Assembly: GCF_900299525.1 (NCBI RefSeq)
Contig: NZ_OMKA01000001.1
Location: 372,001 to 436,000 of the forward strand
Direction of reading: 5' to 3'
Source: Aquimarina sp. Aq78
GTDB lineage: Bacteria > Bacteroidota > Bacteroidia > Flavobacteriales > Flavobacteriaceae
DNA length: 64,000 bases
The number at the start of each line of letters is the position of its first letter. Positions within the stretch are counted from its first letter, which is position 1. The notes below the pieces were generated by a model. The model was not told the origin of the DNA, ran no database searches, and saw only the letters and a list, made by a program, of their open reading frames with translations. Below are positions 45,469 to 53,636 of this stretch, piece after piece. Position numbers and translations under genes: made by a program.

Positions 45469-46188
45469 TTACTCATTTGCGGTTTTTATAATCCACCGAT
45501 ACCGGAAAGCCCATTTCCAATCCACTTTGTACTCTTGTAGATGAAGTACTTTGGCAAAATATAACAACTCTTGTTTTTTGAATCCTCTTTTTATAGAAAC
45601 CAATCCATCATTTTTTGCAACATACCCTTTAATAAAAAAGAAACTGAATACTTTAAAAAGATAATATGCCAATGTACTACGATGAAGATCATTAATTACT
45701 ACCGCAGTTGTCGCCAGGTCAACAGCTTTTTTCATAACTTTTTTGATTTCTTCGTCTCTAAGATGATGCAATGTTAGTGTACAAATAATGATGTCACAAG
45801 AAAATTCTGATCCCTCTATTTCCAAAATATCTTTATTAAAAAATGATATTTCTGGATATGAAGTACTTGATTCAATAGAATAATCTAAACACTTGCTATT
45901 CAGGTCAATACCGATTAGTTTTATGTTCTTTTTTTCTTTTCTAAACGAATCAGAAATAGCTCTTAGCATTTCACCATCACCACAACCTAAATCAAGAATT
46001 GTAATCTCTTGTGATGGATTCTGATTTCTAACCAATTTGTGCACAGCTTTAATAGTAATTGCATTGCCTCCTAGCCATTTGTTTACTCTCGAAATATCAG
46101 ATAATGCTCGTTGTAAAGCCTTTTCTTCAATCTCTGGATTATCCATGAGTTCTACCTCATTACTTCTGTATTGTAAATTTGCTAGCAT
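45469..46188 (-). CDS. Class I SAM-dependent methyltransferase
   Basis: A 239-residue soluble methyltransferase. Motif I is DLGCGDGEM at about 66-74 in ITILDLGCGDGEMLRA, and the second acidic residue is in GIDLNSKCLDYS. The C-terminal third (RWIIKTANE) is typical of small-molecule methyltransferases. Its start overlaps the flavoprotein gene by 7 bases, and it lies 20 bases before the type III synthase gene. It likely methylates the polyketide or its oxidised product; O- or C-methylation cannot be told from sequence. Confidence 0.85.
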   Translation of the reverse strand: MLANLQYRSNEVELMDNPEIEEKALQRALSDISRVNKWLGGNAITIKAVHKLVRNQNPSQEITILDLGCGDGEMLRAISDSFRKEKKNIKLIGIDLNSKCLDYSIESSTSYPEISFFNKDILEIEGSEFSCDIIICTLTLHHLRDEEIKKVMKKAVDLATTAVVINDLHRSTLAYYLFKVFSFFFIKGYVAKNDGLVSIKRGFKKQELLYFAKVLHLQEYKVDWKWAFRYRWIIKTANE

Positions 46189-47327
46189 ACCAAGGGCTCT
46201 CCGTGGGTTTGTTTTATAATTCTAGGTACAATAGCCGGTATTGTATTAGCTATTGTGTAAGAAAGCTCTTGTAGCTTACCATTTAATAAGATTTTTTGTA
46301 ACGCTCTACCAGCATATAATCTTTTAGAAAATGCTTTATTCCATTGCTTGGTATACTCTATTTCTATTACTTTTCTCTGGGTGATCAAACCCTGATTATA
46401 ATTTTTTATTAGTAACTCACTAAGTATCTGAGCACTTTGTATTGCCATTGCCATACCATTACCGCAAAGAGGGTGGATTAAGCCAGCTGCATCTCCAGTC
46501 ATAAAAACGTGATCTTCAACAGGTTTTTTCTTATCAAAATTTATCTGACTTATAGTAATTGGTGTACCAAACAACGATTCTGCGCTCTTAAAAAATGTAT
46601 TTAAATGTGGGTTTTTGCACAGGACTTCCTTTTGAAAGATACCTAAATCTTTATATTTTTTAAAACTGTCATAGGTCGCCAGATAACAAGCATTTACGGT
46701 ATTATTCTCTACCATAGAAAGACCGCAATATCCTCCTTCAAAATTATGCAGTGAGACCGTATTCGAATCAAAGTCGGCCTTGTAATGTGCCTTAACAGCC
46801 AGCCAAGGGGATTTTCGATAACTAAAACTTCGTTGCAGAGTTTTATCAAGTTGCGTTCGTTTCCCATAAGCACCAATAACATAATCACTAGCTAACACTT
46901 GATTACCGGTCGTTTTAACCTGAAAACTATTATTATGATAGTGCACATCAGTTACTTGATCATTTAGTAATTGTACTCCTGCGATTGCTGCTTTTTCCCA
47001 AAGATAGTGGTCTAGAACATATCTACTAACTCCAAAACCTCCCAAAGGTAATGTGCTTTGTATACATTTTCCTTTTTGTGTAGTTATATTAAATTCTGAA
47101 ATCCTGGTAGGTTGTAAAATATCAATGTCTATACCCAAAAAATCAAAATATGGTAGCACTTCGTTAGATATATATTCACCACATACTTTGTGTTTTGGAT
47201 ACGTGTTCATTTCGATAAGTGTAACTGGAATACCCGCCTTAGCTAAGTGAATAGCATTGGTTAGTCCGGCAAGCCCTCCGCCAATGATTATTATGTGTGA
47301 ATATGTGTCCAAGTATTGAAGATACAT
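46182..47327 (-). CDS. FAD-dependent oxidoreductase (geranylgeranyl-reductase/UbiH-like)
   Basis: A 381-residue flavoprotein. The dinucleotide-binding motif GGGLAGL is at 16-22 (IIIIGGGLAGLTNAI), and the second FAD motif is in FMTGDAAGLIHPLCGNGMA near residue 280. This places it with the p-hydroxybenzoate hydroxylase/geranylgeranyl-reductase group, which hydroxylates aromatic rings or reduces isoprenoid chains. As first gene of the operon with a type III synthase and methyltransferase, ring hydroxylation is the more likely role. Its start is only 18 bases from the hairpin terminator at 47345-47372, leaving little room for a promoter. Confidence 0.85.
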   Translation of the reverse strand: MYLQYLDTYSHIIIIGGGLAGLTNAIHLAKAGIPVTLIEMNTYPKHKVCGEYISNEVLPYFDFLGIDIDILQPTRISEFNITTQKGKCIQSTLPLGGFGVSRYVLDHYLWEKAAIAGVQLLNDQVTDVHYHNNSFQVKTTGNQVLASDYVIGAYGKRTQLDKTLQRSFSYRKSPWLAVKAHYKADFDSNTVSLHNFEGGYCGLSMVENNTVNACYLATYDSFKKYKDLGIFQKEVLCKNPHLNTFFKSAESLFGTPITISQINFDKKKPVEDHVFMTGDAAGLIHPLCGNGMAMAIQSAQILSELLIKNYNQGLITQRKVIEIEYTKQWNKAFSKRLYAGRALQKILLNGKLQELSYTIANTIPAIVPRIIKQTHGEPLVC

Positions 47328-47344
47328 TAAAAATTAAGCATAAA

Positions 47345-47372
47345 AAAATCCCGACTGTATAGTCGAGATTTT
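47345..47372 (-). terminator. Terminator between OmpA lipoprotein and polyketide operon
   Basis: AAAATCCCGACT-GTAT-AGTCGAGATTTT, a 12-bp stem with one mismatch, preceded by a run of A (run of T on the minus strand). It would stop OmpA-gene transcripts just before the ten-gene operon, or act as an attenuator if that operon is read through. Confidence 0.75.
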
Positions 47373-47392
47373 AAATGTTTTATTACAAAAGT

Positions 47393-48088
47393 TTATTGCT
47401 TTACTTGCTTTTGCGCATCTTCTTTCATCTTATCATTAGCAACAATACCAAGTTCAACTCTTCTGTTTTTAGCTCTTCCTGCCGGAGTTGCATTATCATA
47501 CTTTGGAAGTGTCTCTCCGTGAGCATAAGTCGTTAGACGGCTTTTGCTTATTCCTTGGGATACCAGATAATTTGTAACAGCATTTGCTCTTTTTTGAGAT
47601 AATGACATATTATAACTATCATCACCTGTACTATCTGTATGTCCTTCTACAATGATATTAGTATCTGGATATTCTTTAAAAATACCTGCCAGCTTCTTAA
47701 GGTTTGCTTTTGATTTTGAATTGATATCAGATTTATTGGTAGCAAAATATACTCCACTATTCTCATCAAATACTACATCAATACCTTCTCCTACTCTTGT
47801 TACTTCGGCTCCTGGTATTTCTGACTCAATCTTCTGAGCTTGTTTATCCATTTGCTTACCGATAACACCACCGGCAACACCTCCTACAACACCACCAATT
47901 ACGGCACCAAGTGCAGAGTTCTTATTTTTTACATTATTTCCTATAATTCCTCCTATCACAGCTCCAGCTGCAGTACCAATTACTGCTCCTCTTTGTGTGT
48001 TATTTGAGTTTTTAACGGCCTCACAACTTGTTAAAATTGTAACAGCCATTACAGCAACCACTATTTTTTTAAGATTTGTCTTCATCAT
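47393..48088 (-). CDS. OmpA-family lipoprotein with glycine-zipper domain
   Basis: A 231-residue lipoprotein (signal VTILTSC, Cys22). Residues 30-80 are a glycine-zipper region (GAVIGTAAGAVIGGIIGNNV, later GGVVGGVAGGVIG) that likely inserts in or lies against a membrane. Residues 110-225 are an OmpA C-terminal peptidoglycan-binding domain: NIIVEGHTDSTGDDSYNMSL and SQKRANAVTNYLVSQGISKS, closing with PAGRAKNRRVELGI. It ties the outer membrane to the cell wall. It is followed by its own terminator and preceded 13 bases away by a lipocalin-like lipoprotein gene, so those two form an operon. Confidence 0.9.
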   Translation of the reverse strand: MMKTNLKKIVVAVMAVTILTSCEAVKNSNNTQRGAVIGTAAGAVIGGIIGNNVKNKNSALGAVIGGVVGGVAGGVIGKQMDKQAQKIESEIPGAEVTRVGEGIDVVFDENSGVYFATNKSDINSKSKANLKKLAGIFKEYPDTNIIVEGHTDSTGDDSYNMSLSQKRANAVTNYLVSQGISKSRLTTYAHGETLPKYDNATPAGRAKNRRVELGIVANDKMKEDAQKQVKQ

Positions 48089-48101
48089 TTATAGATTTGA
48101 G

Positions 48102-48581
48102 TTATTGTAATTTATTAAAATTCATAGTGATTACAAAAGGCTTTCCTTCTAAGCTTACAGTCATTTTCCATGTCATTGTAGCATCATCAAGGTGATCTAA
48201 AAGCATTCTGTAACCAGCATTATTATTTGTGCTTTTTTTCTTTTCGTTTATGGGTTTAAACATAAAGTAATACTCTCCATTACCTTCTGGCTTAGGAATT
48301 GTAAATCTAAAGTTTCTTGCGCCTGTAGAAACACAACTACTTTGATTTACTTCATACTTTCCTGTGTTATTATTTGGGATAAATTTCCATACACTTCCAG
48401 TAAAACATTCAGCAGAGGCATCATTATACAGGTTTACGTCAAATATTCCCTGACGGTCATAAGAGATTTTATCAAGAGACCATTCTCCTTTCAGGGTCTT
48501 TTTTGCTGCAATAACGGTCTGTTGAGTAGTATTACAGGAAGCTAGTAGTACAACTACTAACGCTAACATAAGTTTTTTCAT
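48102..48581 (-). CDS. Lipocalin-like lipoprotein
   Basis: A protein of about 159 residues. ATG 48581 (MKKLMLALVVVLLASC, Cys16) was chosen because it starts the lipoprotein signal; the longer frame would add 22 residues without sense. The mature part has the lipocalin-like pattern KGEWSLDKISYDR, GSVWKFIPNNNTGKYEVN, a central strand set and the last MTWKMTVSLEGKPFVITMNF. Such proteins bind small hydrophobic ligands at the outer membrane. It is the first gene of a two-gene unit with the OmpA lipoprotein. Confidence 0.8.
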   Translation of the reverse strand: MKKLMLALVVVLLASCNTTQQTVIAAKKTLKGEWSLDKISYDRQGIFDVNLYNDASAECFTGSVWKFIPNNNTGKYEVNQSSCVSTGARNFRFTIPKPEGNGEYYFMFKPINEKKKSTNNNAGYRMLLDHLDDATMTWKMTVSLEGKPFVITMNFNKLQ

Positions 48582-48701
48582 TGTCGTGAGTTTTATTATA
48601 TAAAAGTAGCTAATAACGATAACGTTTCCAATATTATTGTATTTCAAAATGATTTTTAATTATCATTGGTTAAATAATCTTAAAAACTAGATGAAATACA
48701 C

Positions 48702-48745
48702 AAAAAATGGATGAAAGATCTTTCCTTACTTTTATCCATTTTTTT
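48702..48745 (-). terminator. Terminator of the UMF1-type transporter gene
   Basis: AAAAAATGGAT pairs with ATCCATTTTTT, with AAAG pairing CTTT further in. It lies 36 bases past the stop of the transporter gene on the minus strand, with the outer bases giving the T run. Confidence 0.6.
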
Positions 48746-48781
48746 ACTATTATAAAAACCTTACAAGACTTTATTATGCTA

Positions 48782-50101
48782 TCATTCTGTTCGCGGTACT
48801 CTAAATAATAAGACAAGACCCACAACAAAGAAAAGGATAAGAAAAAGAATCGAATATCGTACACTTCCTGTTACCTGAGCGATAATCCCGTAAGAGAACA
48901 TCCCGATTACTATCCCTATTTTTTCGGATACGTCATAAAAACTAAAATATGAGGCTGTATCAACTGCGTCTTCTGGTAATAATTTTGAATATGTAGATCG
49001 AGATAATGCTTGTATACCCCCCATAACCAGACCTACAATTGCAGCGGTAACATAAAACTCTGATGGTGTAGTGATTGTATAGGCATACACACAAATACCG
49101 ATCCAGATAAAATTAATCACAATCAATGTTTGTATGTTTCCAAATTTTGAAGAAGCTTTAGAAGTAAGATATGCTCCTAGTACAGCAACAAGTTGAATTA
49201 ACAGGATACTTATGATTAACCCGGTAGTAGCATTTTGTTCTCCCCAGTCTAATTCTTCGATACCGAAATACGTAGCAATAAGCATAATGGTCTGTACTGC
49301 CATACTATATACAAAAAAGGCGCTTAAGTACCTGCGAAGTTTTATATCATTCTGAAGTGCTTTCCATATCATTTTCAGCTCTTTAAAGCCATTAAAAACT
49401 ACAGCTTTGGTTAAGACATCTTTCTTATTCCCTTTAGGTAGATAATAATATGTGTATTGGCTAAACCCGATCCACCAAACTCCTACCATAATAAAAGATA
49501 ATCTGGTTGGTACTCCTTCACTTTCAAAACCAAACCAGTCATATTTTAAAATCATAACAAGATTAATGATCAATAAAATCACACTTCCGATATACCCAAG
49601 AGAATACCCCTTGGCGCTAATTGCATCTTGTTGCTCTGGAAATGCTATATCTGGTAAATAAGAGTTATAAAATACTAAACTTGCCCAAAAACCAATTAAT
49701 GCCAAAAAGTAGCACAGTAATCCAAACCAAAGATGTTCGAGATTAAACCAATAAAGTCCAATACAAGATATAGCTCCTAAATAACAGAAGAATTTGAGGA
49801 AATTTTTCTTATTACCTACATAATCAGCTATTCCCGAAAGTAAAGGGCTAATTATTGACACCGTTAGAAAGGCTAAAGCGGTAACATAACTTATCAAAGA
49901 ATCATTATTAAAATCATATCCTAAGAAATGCACAGTATCATTAACAATATCTCCTTGATCATTTCTGACGATGGTTAGTGCTCCCCAAAAAATAGGAAAA
50001 ACAGCTGAAGAAATTGTTAAATTATATACAGAATTTGCCCAATCGTAGAAAGCCCAGGCATTTAATAATTTCTTATGCCCCTTTGGTAGTAGTTTACTCA
50101 T
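48782..50101 (-). CDS. MFS transporter, UMF1/Atg22-like
   Basis: A 439-residue membrane protein with 11-12 predicted helices. It has the UMF1 family start (KKLLNAWAFYDWANSVYNL) and the loop SGIADYVGNKKNFLKFFCYL between helices 2 and 3, as well as GLVMGGIQALSRSTYSKLLP near residue 360. UMF1 proteins are related to yeast Atg22 vacuolar amino-acid exporters; in bacteria their substrate is not known. It is a single gene, with a terminator on each side. Confidence 0.88.
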   Translation of the reverse strand: MSKLLPKGHKKLLNAWAFYDWANSVYNLTISSAVFPIFWGALTIVRNDQGDIVNDTVHFLGYDFNNDSLISYVTALAFLTVSIISPLLSGIADYVGNKKNFLKFFCYLGAISCIGLYWFNLEHLWFGLLCYFLALIGFWASLVFYNSYLPDIAFPEQQDAISAKGYSLGYIGSVILLIINLVMILKYDWFGFESEGVPTRLSFIMVGVWWIGFSQYTYYYLPKGNKKDVLTKAVVFNGFKELKMIWKALQNDIKLRRYLSAFFVYSMAVQTIMLIATYFGIEELDWGEQNATTGLIISILLIQLVAVLGAYLTSKASSKFGNIQTLIVINFIWIGICVYAYTITTPSEFYVTAAIVGLVMGGIQALSRSTYSKLLPEDAVDTASYFSFYDVSEKIGIVIGMFSYGIIAQVTGSVRYSILFLILFFVVGLVLLFRVPRTE

Positions 50102-50146
50102 TATGCTTATAAAATTAAAATATATCCTACAATTTATGTAAAAAAA

Positions 50147-50174
50147 AGCTGTTCTGAATTTGCTCAGAACAGCT
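50147..50174 (-). terminator. Terminator of the M48 peptidase gene
   Basis: AGCTGTTCTGA-ATTTGC-TCAGAACAGCT, a perfect 11-bp stem, preceded by seven A (T run on the minus strand). It lies 43 bases after the peptidase stop. Confidence 0.85.
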
Positions 50175-50216
50175 CCTAAAGTAAGTATAATCTTTTTAAG
50201 ATTATAAACTTTACAA

Positions 50217-51038
50217 TTATTTAAAAGAGGTTACCCCAAATTTTTTGGCTTCAGCCTTTGCTGCAGGGGCCCACGCTGTAAGATTAGCAATACGTGTATC
50301 ACTTGATGGATGGGTGCTCATGAATTCTGGTGGTGCTTGACCTCCACTATTAGCTTTCATACGTTTCCATAACTCTGCTGCTTCATCAGGATTGTAACCG
50401 GCAATTGCCATTAATTGCAATCCTATACGGTCTGCTTCAGTTTCATGGCTTCTGCTAAAAGGCAGCATGACTCCAAATTGACTTCCTAAACCAAATGCTG
50501 TACCAACAATCTGTTGTGTTTTTTGATCTTTTCCGCTAACGGCAATTGCAGTTGCTGCTCCTGCTACTTGCTGGATTTGACCAGCACTCATTCGTTGCTG
50601 ACCATGGTTTGCCAATGCATGGGCTACTTCGTGCCCCATTATTGCAGCCATTCCTGTTTCACTTTTTGCTATTGGTAAAATCCCTGTATACACCACTATT
50701 TTGCCTCCAGGCATACACCAGGCATTAACATTTTTATCATCTACCAGATTATATTCCCATTTATAATCTTTAAGATATCCCTGATAACCATTAGCATTTA
50801 GCCAACGTTCAGATGCTTTAGCTATTTTTTGACCAACTCTCGTAACCATAACTGCATCAGATGTTCCTTTTACTACCTTATTCTCTCCTAAGAACTGGTT
50901 GTACTGCTGAAAAGCCATTGGTAATATCTGGGAATTAGGCACTAATGCCAATGTTTGTTTACCTGTAAATGGGTTTGTCGCACAGGACATGAATAATAAA
51001 ACAGTTCCTAATAGGACTATAGATTTTCGTGTGTTCAT
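50217..51038 (-). CDS. M48-family metallopeptidase lipoprotein
   Basis: A 273-residue lipoprotein (signal LLFMSC, Cys19) with the M48 zinc site H136-E137-VA-H140 (MGHEVAHALANHG) and the third ligand glutamate in SRSHETEADRIGLQ near residue 193. The domain closes with MSTHPSSDTRIANL. The arrangement is that of BepA/LoiP-type periplasmic proteases that check outer-membrane protein folding, and it has no TPR domain. It would sit on the periplasmic face of the outer membrane. Single gene with its own terminator. Confidence 0.9.
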   Translation of the reverse strand: MNTRKSIVLLGTVLLFMSCATNPFTGKQTLALVPNSQILPMAFQQYNQFLGENKVVKGTSDAVMVTRVGQKIAKASERWLNANGYQGYLKDYKWEYNLVDDKNVNAWCMPGGKIVVYTGILPIAKSETGMAAIMGHEVAHALANHGQQRMSAGQIQQVAGAATAIAVSGKDQKTQQIVGTAFGLGSQFGVMLPFSRSHETEADRIGLQLMAIAGYNPDEAAELWKRMKANSGGQAPPEFMSTHPSSDTRIANLTAWAPAAKAEAKKFGVTSFK

Positions 51039-51164
51039 ATATTAATATTATCTTGAAGTTTCATTTTGTTAAAATTACGAAAATAACAGGCTACCTTCAA
51101 AAAACAACGGCTAATATTTATTTCAAAAAATCTACATAATGCTTTATTGCTCGATAAAAGGTAA

Positions 51165-53570
51165 TTACTTAGCTATAATATGAAGTTCTGTAAAACTTTT
51201 AGGAACAATTAGCATATTATTTTCGATATCAAAGTTTACACTTTCAAATGAAACTACGACATTATCAATTTCAATTTCATTTATTTTAAACGGAAGCCCG
51301 ATTAGTTCTATTTGCATCGTTTCATATTCGGTGATATAACTACCGTCTTTATGTTGCTGAATAATAACTTCATTTTCTTTCCCTGTAAAGGAAAAACTTC
51401 TAAGACTATATCTCCCTTTGGCATAATCATAACCATCCTGAGCATCCTCATAAACTTTAGATACTTCTTTATTTCCTAATTTATAATATGCCTCTAGTTT
51501 TAATTCTTCTATCTTCTTTTCTCCAACATACTGTTGTACTGGATATTTAGGAATAATTGCTCCTTCTTTAATAAATAATGGAATGATATCCAGGTCGGCA
51601 TCTACCCATTTTTCTCTCCCTCCTTTTACATATGCCCTGGTCCAGTAGTTATACCAATTTCCTTTAGGGATATACATTCTTCTACCTTTGGCATTAGGTT
51701 CTTGTATTGGACATACGAGAATTTGGTTTCCAAAAACAAATTCATCGGTTCTATAATGTGTTTGTAGATCTAATTGATCATATAACACCAGAGATTTTAG
51801 CATGGGAATTCCTGCTTCGGCATATTCCCAGAACATGGTATACAAATATGGTAGCAGTTGGTAGCGTAATTCTACATATTTTCTGGTTACATCTACAACT
51901 TCTTCACCAAAGGTCCATGGTTCCTGATTACCGTGATCTCCCGAAGAGTGTGTACGACAGAAGGGATGAAATACTCCTAGTTGGATCCATCGGGCATATA
52001 ATTCTCCTGTAGGATGTTCTGCAAAACCACCAATATCACTACCGGTAAAAGACATCCCGCTCATACTCATACGCTGTGCCTGAATATTGGCTATCCAAAG
52101 ATGTTCCCAGGTAGCCACATTATCCCCTGTCCATGAAGAAGTATAACGCTGTGCTCCAGAATATGCAGATCGTGTGATGATAAAAGGCCGCTTAGGATAT
52201 GCAAATCGTTTTACACCCTCATAGGTCGCTCTTGCCATTTGAGTGCCATATATATTATGTGCTTTTCTATGGCTACAATAATTACCATCATAGCTATGAC
52301 GAACATCATCTGGAAATGTTTTACCAGGAACTTCCATTACAGCTGGCTCATTCATATCATTCCACACTCCTTTCACTCCTATCTCATCAATGATTTCTTT
52401 AAATAATCCAGCCCACCACTCTCTAACCTTGGGATTTGTAAAATCTGGAAAAAAACATTCTCCAGGCCATACTTTTCCTCGCATATAAGGACCATCGGCT
52501 CTTTTACAGAAATAATCATTTTTCATCGCTTCCTGATATACAGGATATTCGTCGTCAATTTTGATTCCAGGATCAATGATGACTACTGTTTTAAATCCAT
52601 CTTCTGCCAGTTCGGCTACCATACGTTTTGGATCTGGGAAATATTCTTTATTCCAGGTAAAACACCTAAAACCATCCATGTAATCGATATCAAGATATAT
52701 GGCATCACAAGGGATCCTGAGCTCTCTGAATTTATGAGTTACTTCTTTTACTTTTTTCTCGGGATAATAACTCCATTTACATTGATGATATCCTAACGCC
52801 CATAAAGGAGGTAATTCTGGCTTACCAGTTAAATCTGTATATCGTGTAACTACATCTTGCATATTGGGGCCATAGAAGAAATAATAATTCATTTCTCCTC
52901 CTTGTGCCCAAAAGCTGGTTACATTACGTCGCTCATGACAAAAATCAAAAAAGGTTTTGAATGTATTGTCAAAAAATATCCCATAGGCTCTTTCTTCATA
53001 CATCCCGATATAAAAAGGAACGCTCTTATATAATGGATCTTGGTCTTTACCAAAAGCATATTGGTCGGTTGCCCAGTTTTCTATACGTTTCCCTTTTAGA
53101 TTAAGATGCATTGGTTTATCTCCAAGGCCGTAGTAACACTCACCCTGAGGTGCAGATTTACTCATTTTCACAATATTCCCTCCATACTCATAGCTTTGCT
53201 CCCAATGAAAACCCCAATCATCTTTACAGATAATATTACCTTCACTATCATAAATAGTTACGTGTATATTTGCTTTAGCAATACAAATGCTAATTTTTGA
53301 AGTAGTAATAGTGTATTCTATATCCGTCTCATCAACTTTCAGCATACTATACCCCCTGGCACCAGTTTCACTTATTGCATAAGAGAAGTCTTTTTCAAAA
53401 TTATTATCGGTAGCATATCGAAAACGAATTACACTTCCTCTTAGAATAGTAACTTGTAAAATTACTCCATTTTCTGTGGTGAAATTTAATGTATCTACAT
53501 GTTGCGAAAAGGAAATGATCTTACCAGGAAACAAATTCCCTTTTTGCTCTAGTTCTGTATTGATAATCAT
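51165..53570 (-). CDS. GH31 alpha-glucosidase
   Basis: An 801-residue glycoside hydrolase family 31 enzyme. The N-terminal galactose-mutarotase-like domain (residues 30-250) is followed by the catalytic barrel: the aspartate nucleophile lies in GVWNDMNEPAVM near residue 405, and GSDIGGF marks the sugar-binding site, with RYQLLPYLYTMF before the C-terminal beta domains. It has no signal peptide, so it acts on internal alpha-glucans, releasing glucose. It is last in the glycogen operon, 66 bases after glgB, and would degrade glycogen or its oligosaccharides. Confidence 0.92.
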   Translation of the reverse strand: MIINTELEQKGNLFPGKIISFSQHVDTLNFTTENGVILQVTILRGSVIRFRYATDNNFEKDFSYAISETGARGYSMLKVDETDIEYTITTSKISICIAKANIHVTIYDSEGNIICKDDWGFHWEQSYEYGGNIVKMSKSAPQGECYYGLGDKPMHLNLKGKRIENWATDQYAFGKDQDPLYKSVPFYIGMYEERAYGIFFDNTFKTFFDFCHERRNVTSFWAQGGEMNYYFFYGPNMQDVVTRYTDLTGKPELPPLWALGYHQCKWSYYPEKKVKEVTHKFRELRIPCDAIYLDIDYMDGFRCFTWNKEYFPDPKRMVAELAEDGFKTVVIIDPGIKIDDEYPVYQEAMKNDYFCKRADGPYMRGKVWPGECFFPDFTNPKVREWWAGLFKEIIDEIGVKGVWNDMNEPAVMEVPGKTFPDDVRHSYDGNYCSHRKAHNIYGTQMARATYEGVKRFAYPKRPFIITRSAYSGAQRYTSSWTGDNVATWEHLWIANIQAQRMSMSGMSFTGSDIGGFAEHPTGELYARWIQLGVFHPFCRTHSSGDHGNQEPWTFGEEVVDVTRKYVELRYQLLPYLYTMFWEYAEAGIPMLKSLVLYDQLDLQTHYRTDEFVFGNQILVCPIQEPNAKGRRMYIPKGNWYNYWTRAYVKGGREKWVDADLDIIPLFIKEGAIIPKYPVQQYVGEKKIEELKLEAYYKLGNKEVSKVYEDAQDGYDYAKGRYSLRSFSFTGKENEVIIQQHKDGSYITEYETMQIELIGLPFKINEIEIDNVVVSFESVNFDIENNMLIVPKSFTELHIIAK

Positions 53571-53636
53571 ATTTTTCTTTTTTCGATTAGTTAAGTTTGG
53601 GAAACTTCTACTGTTTATAAAATATTTTATAGGTAC

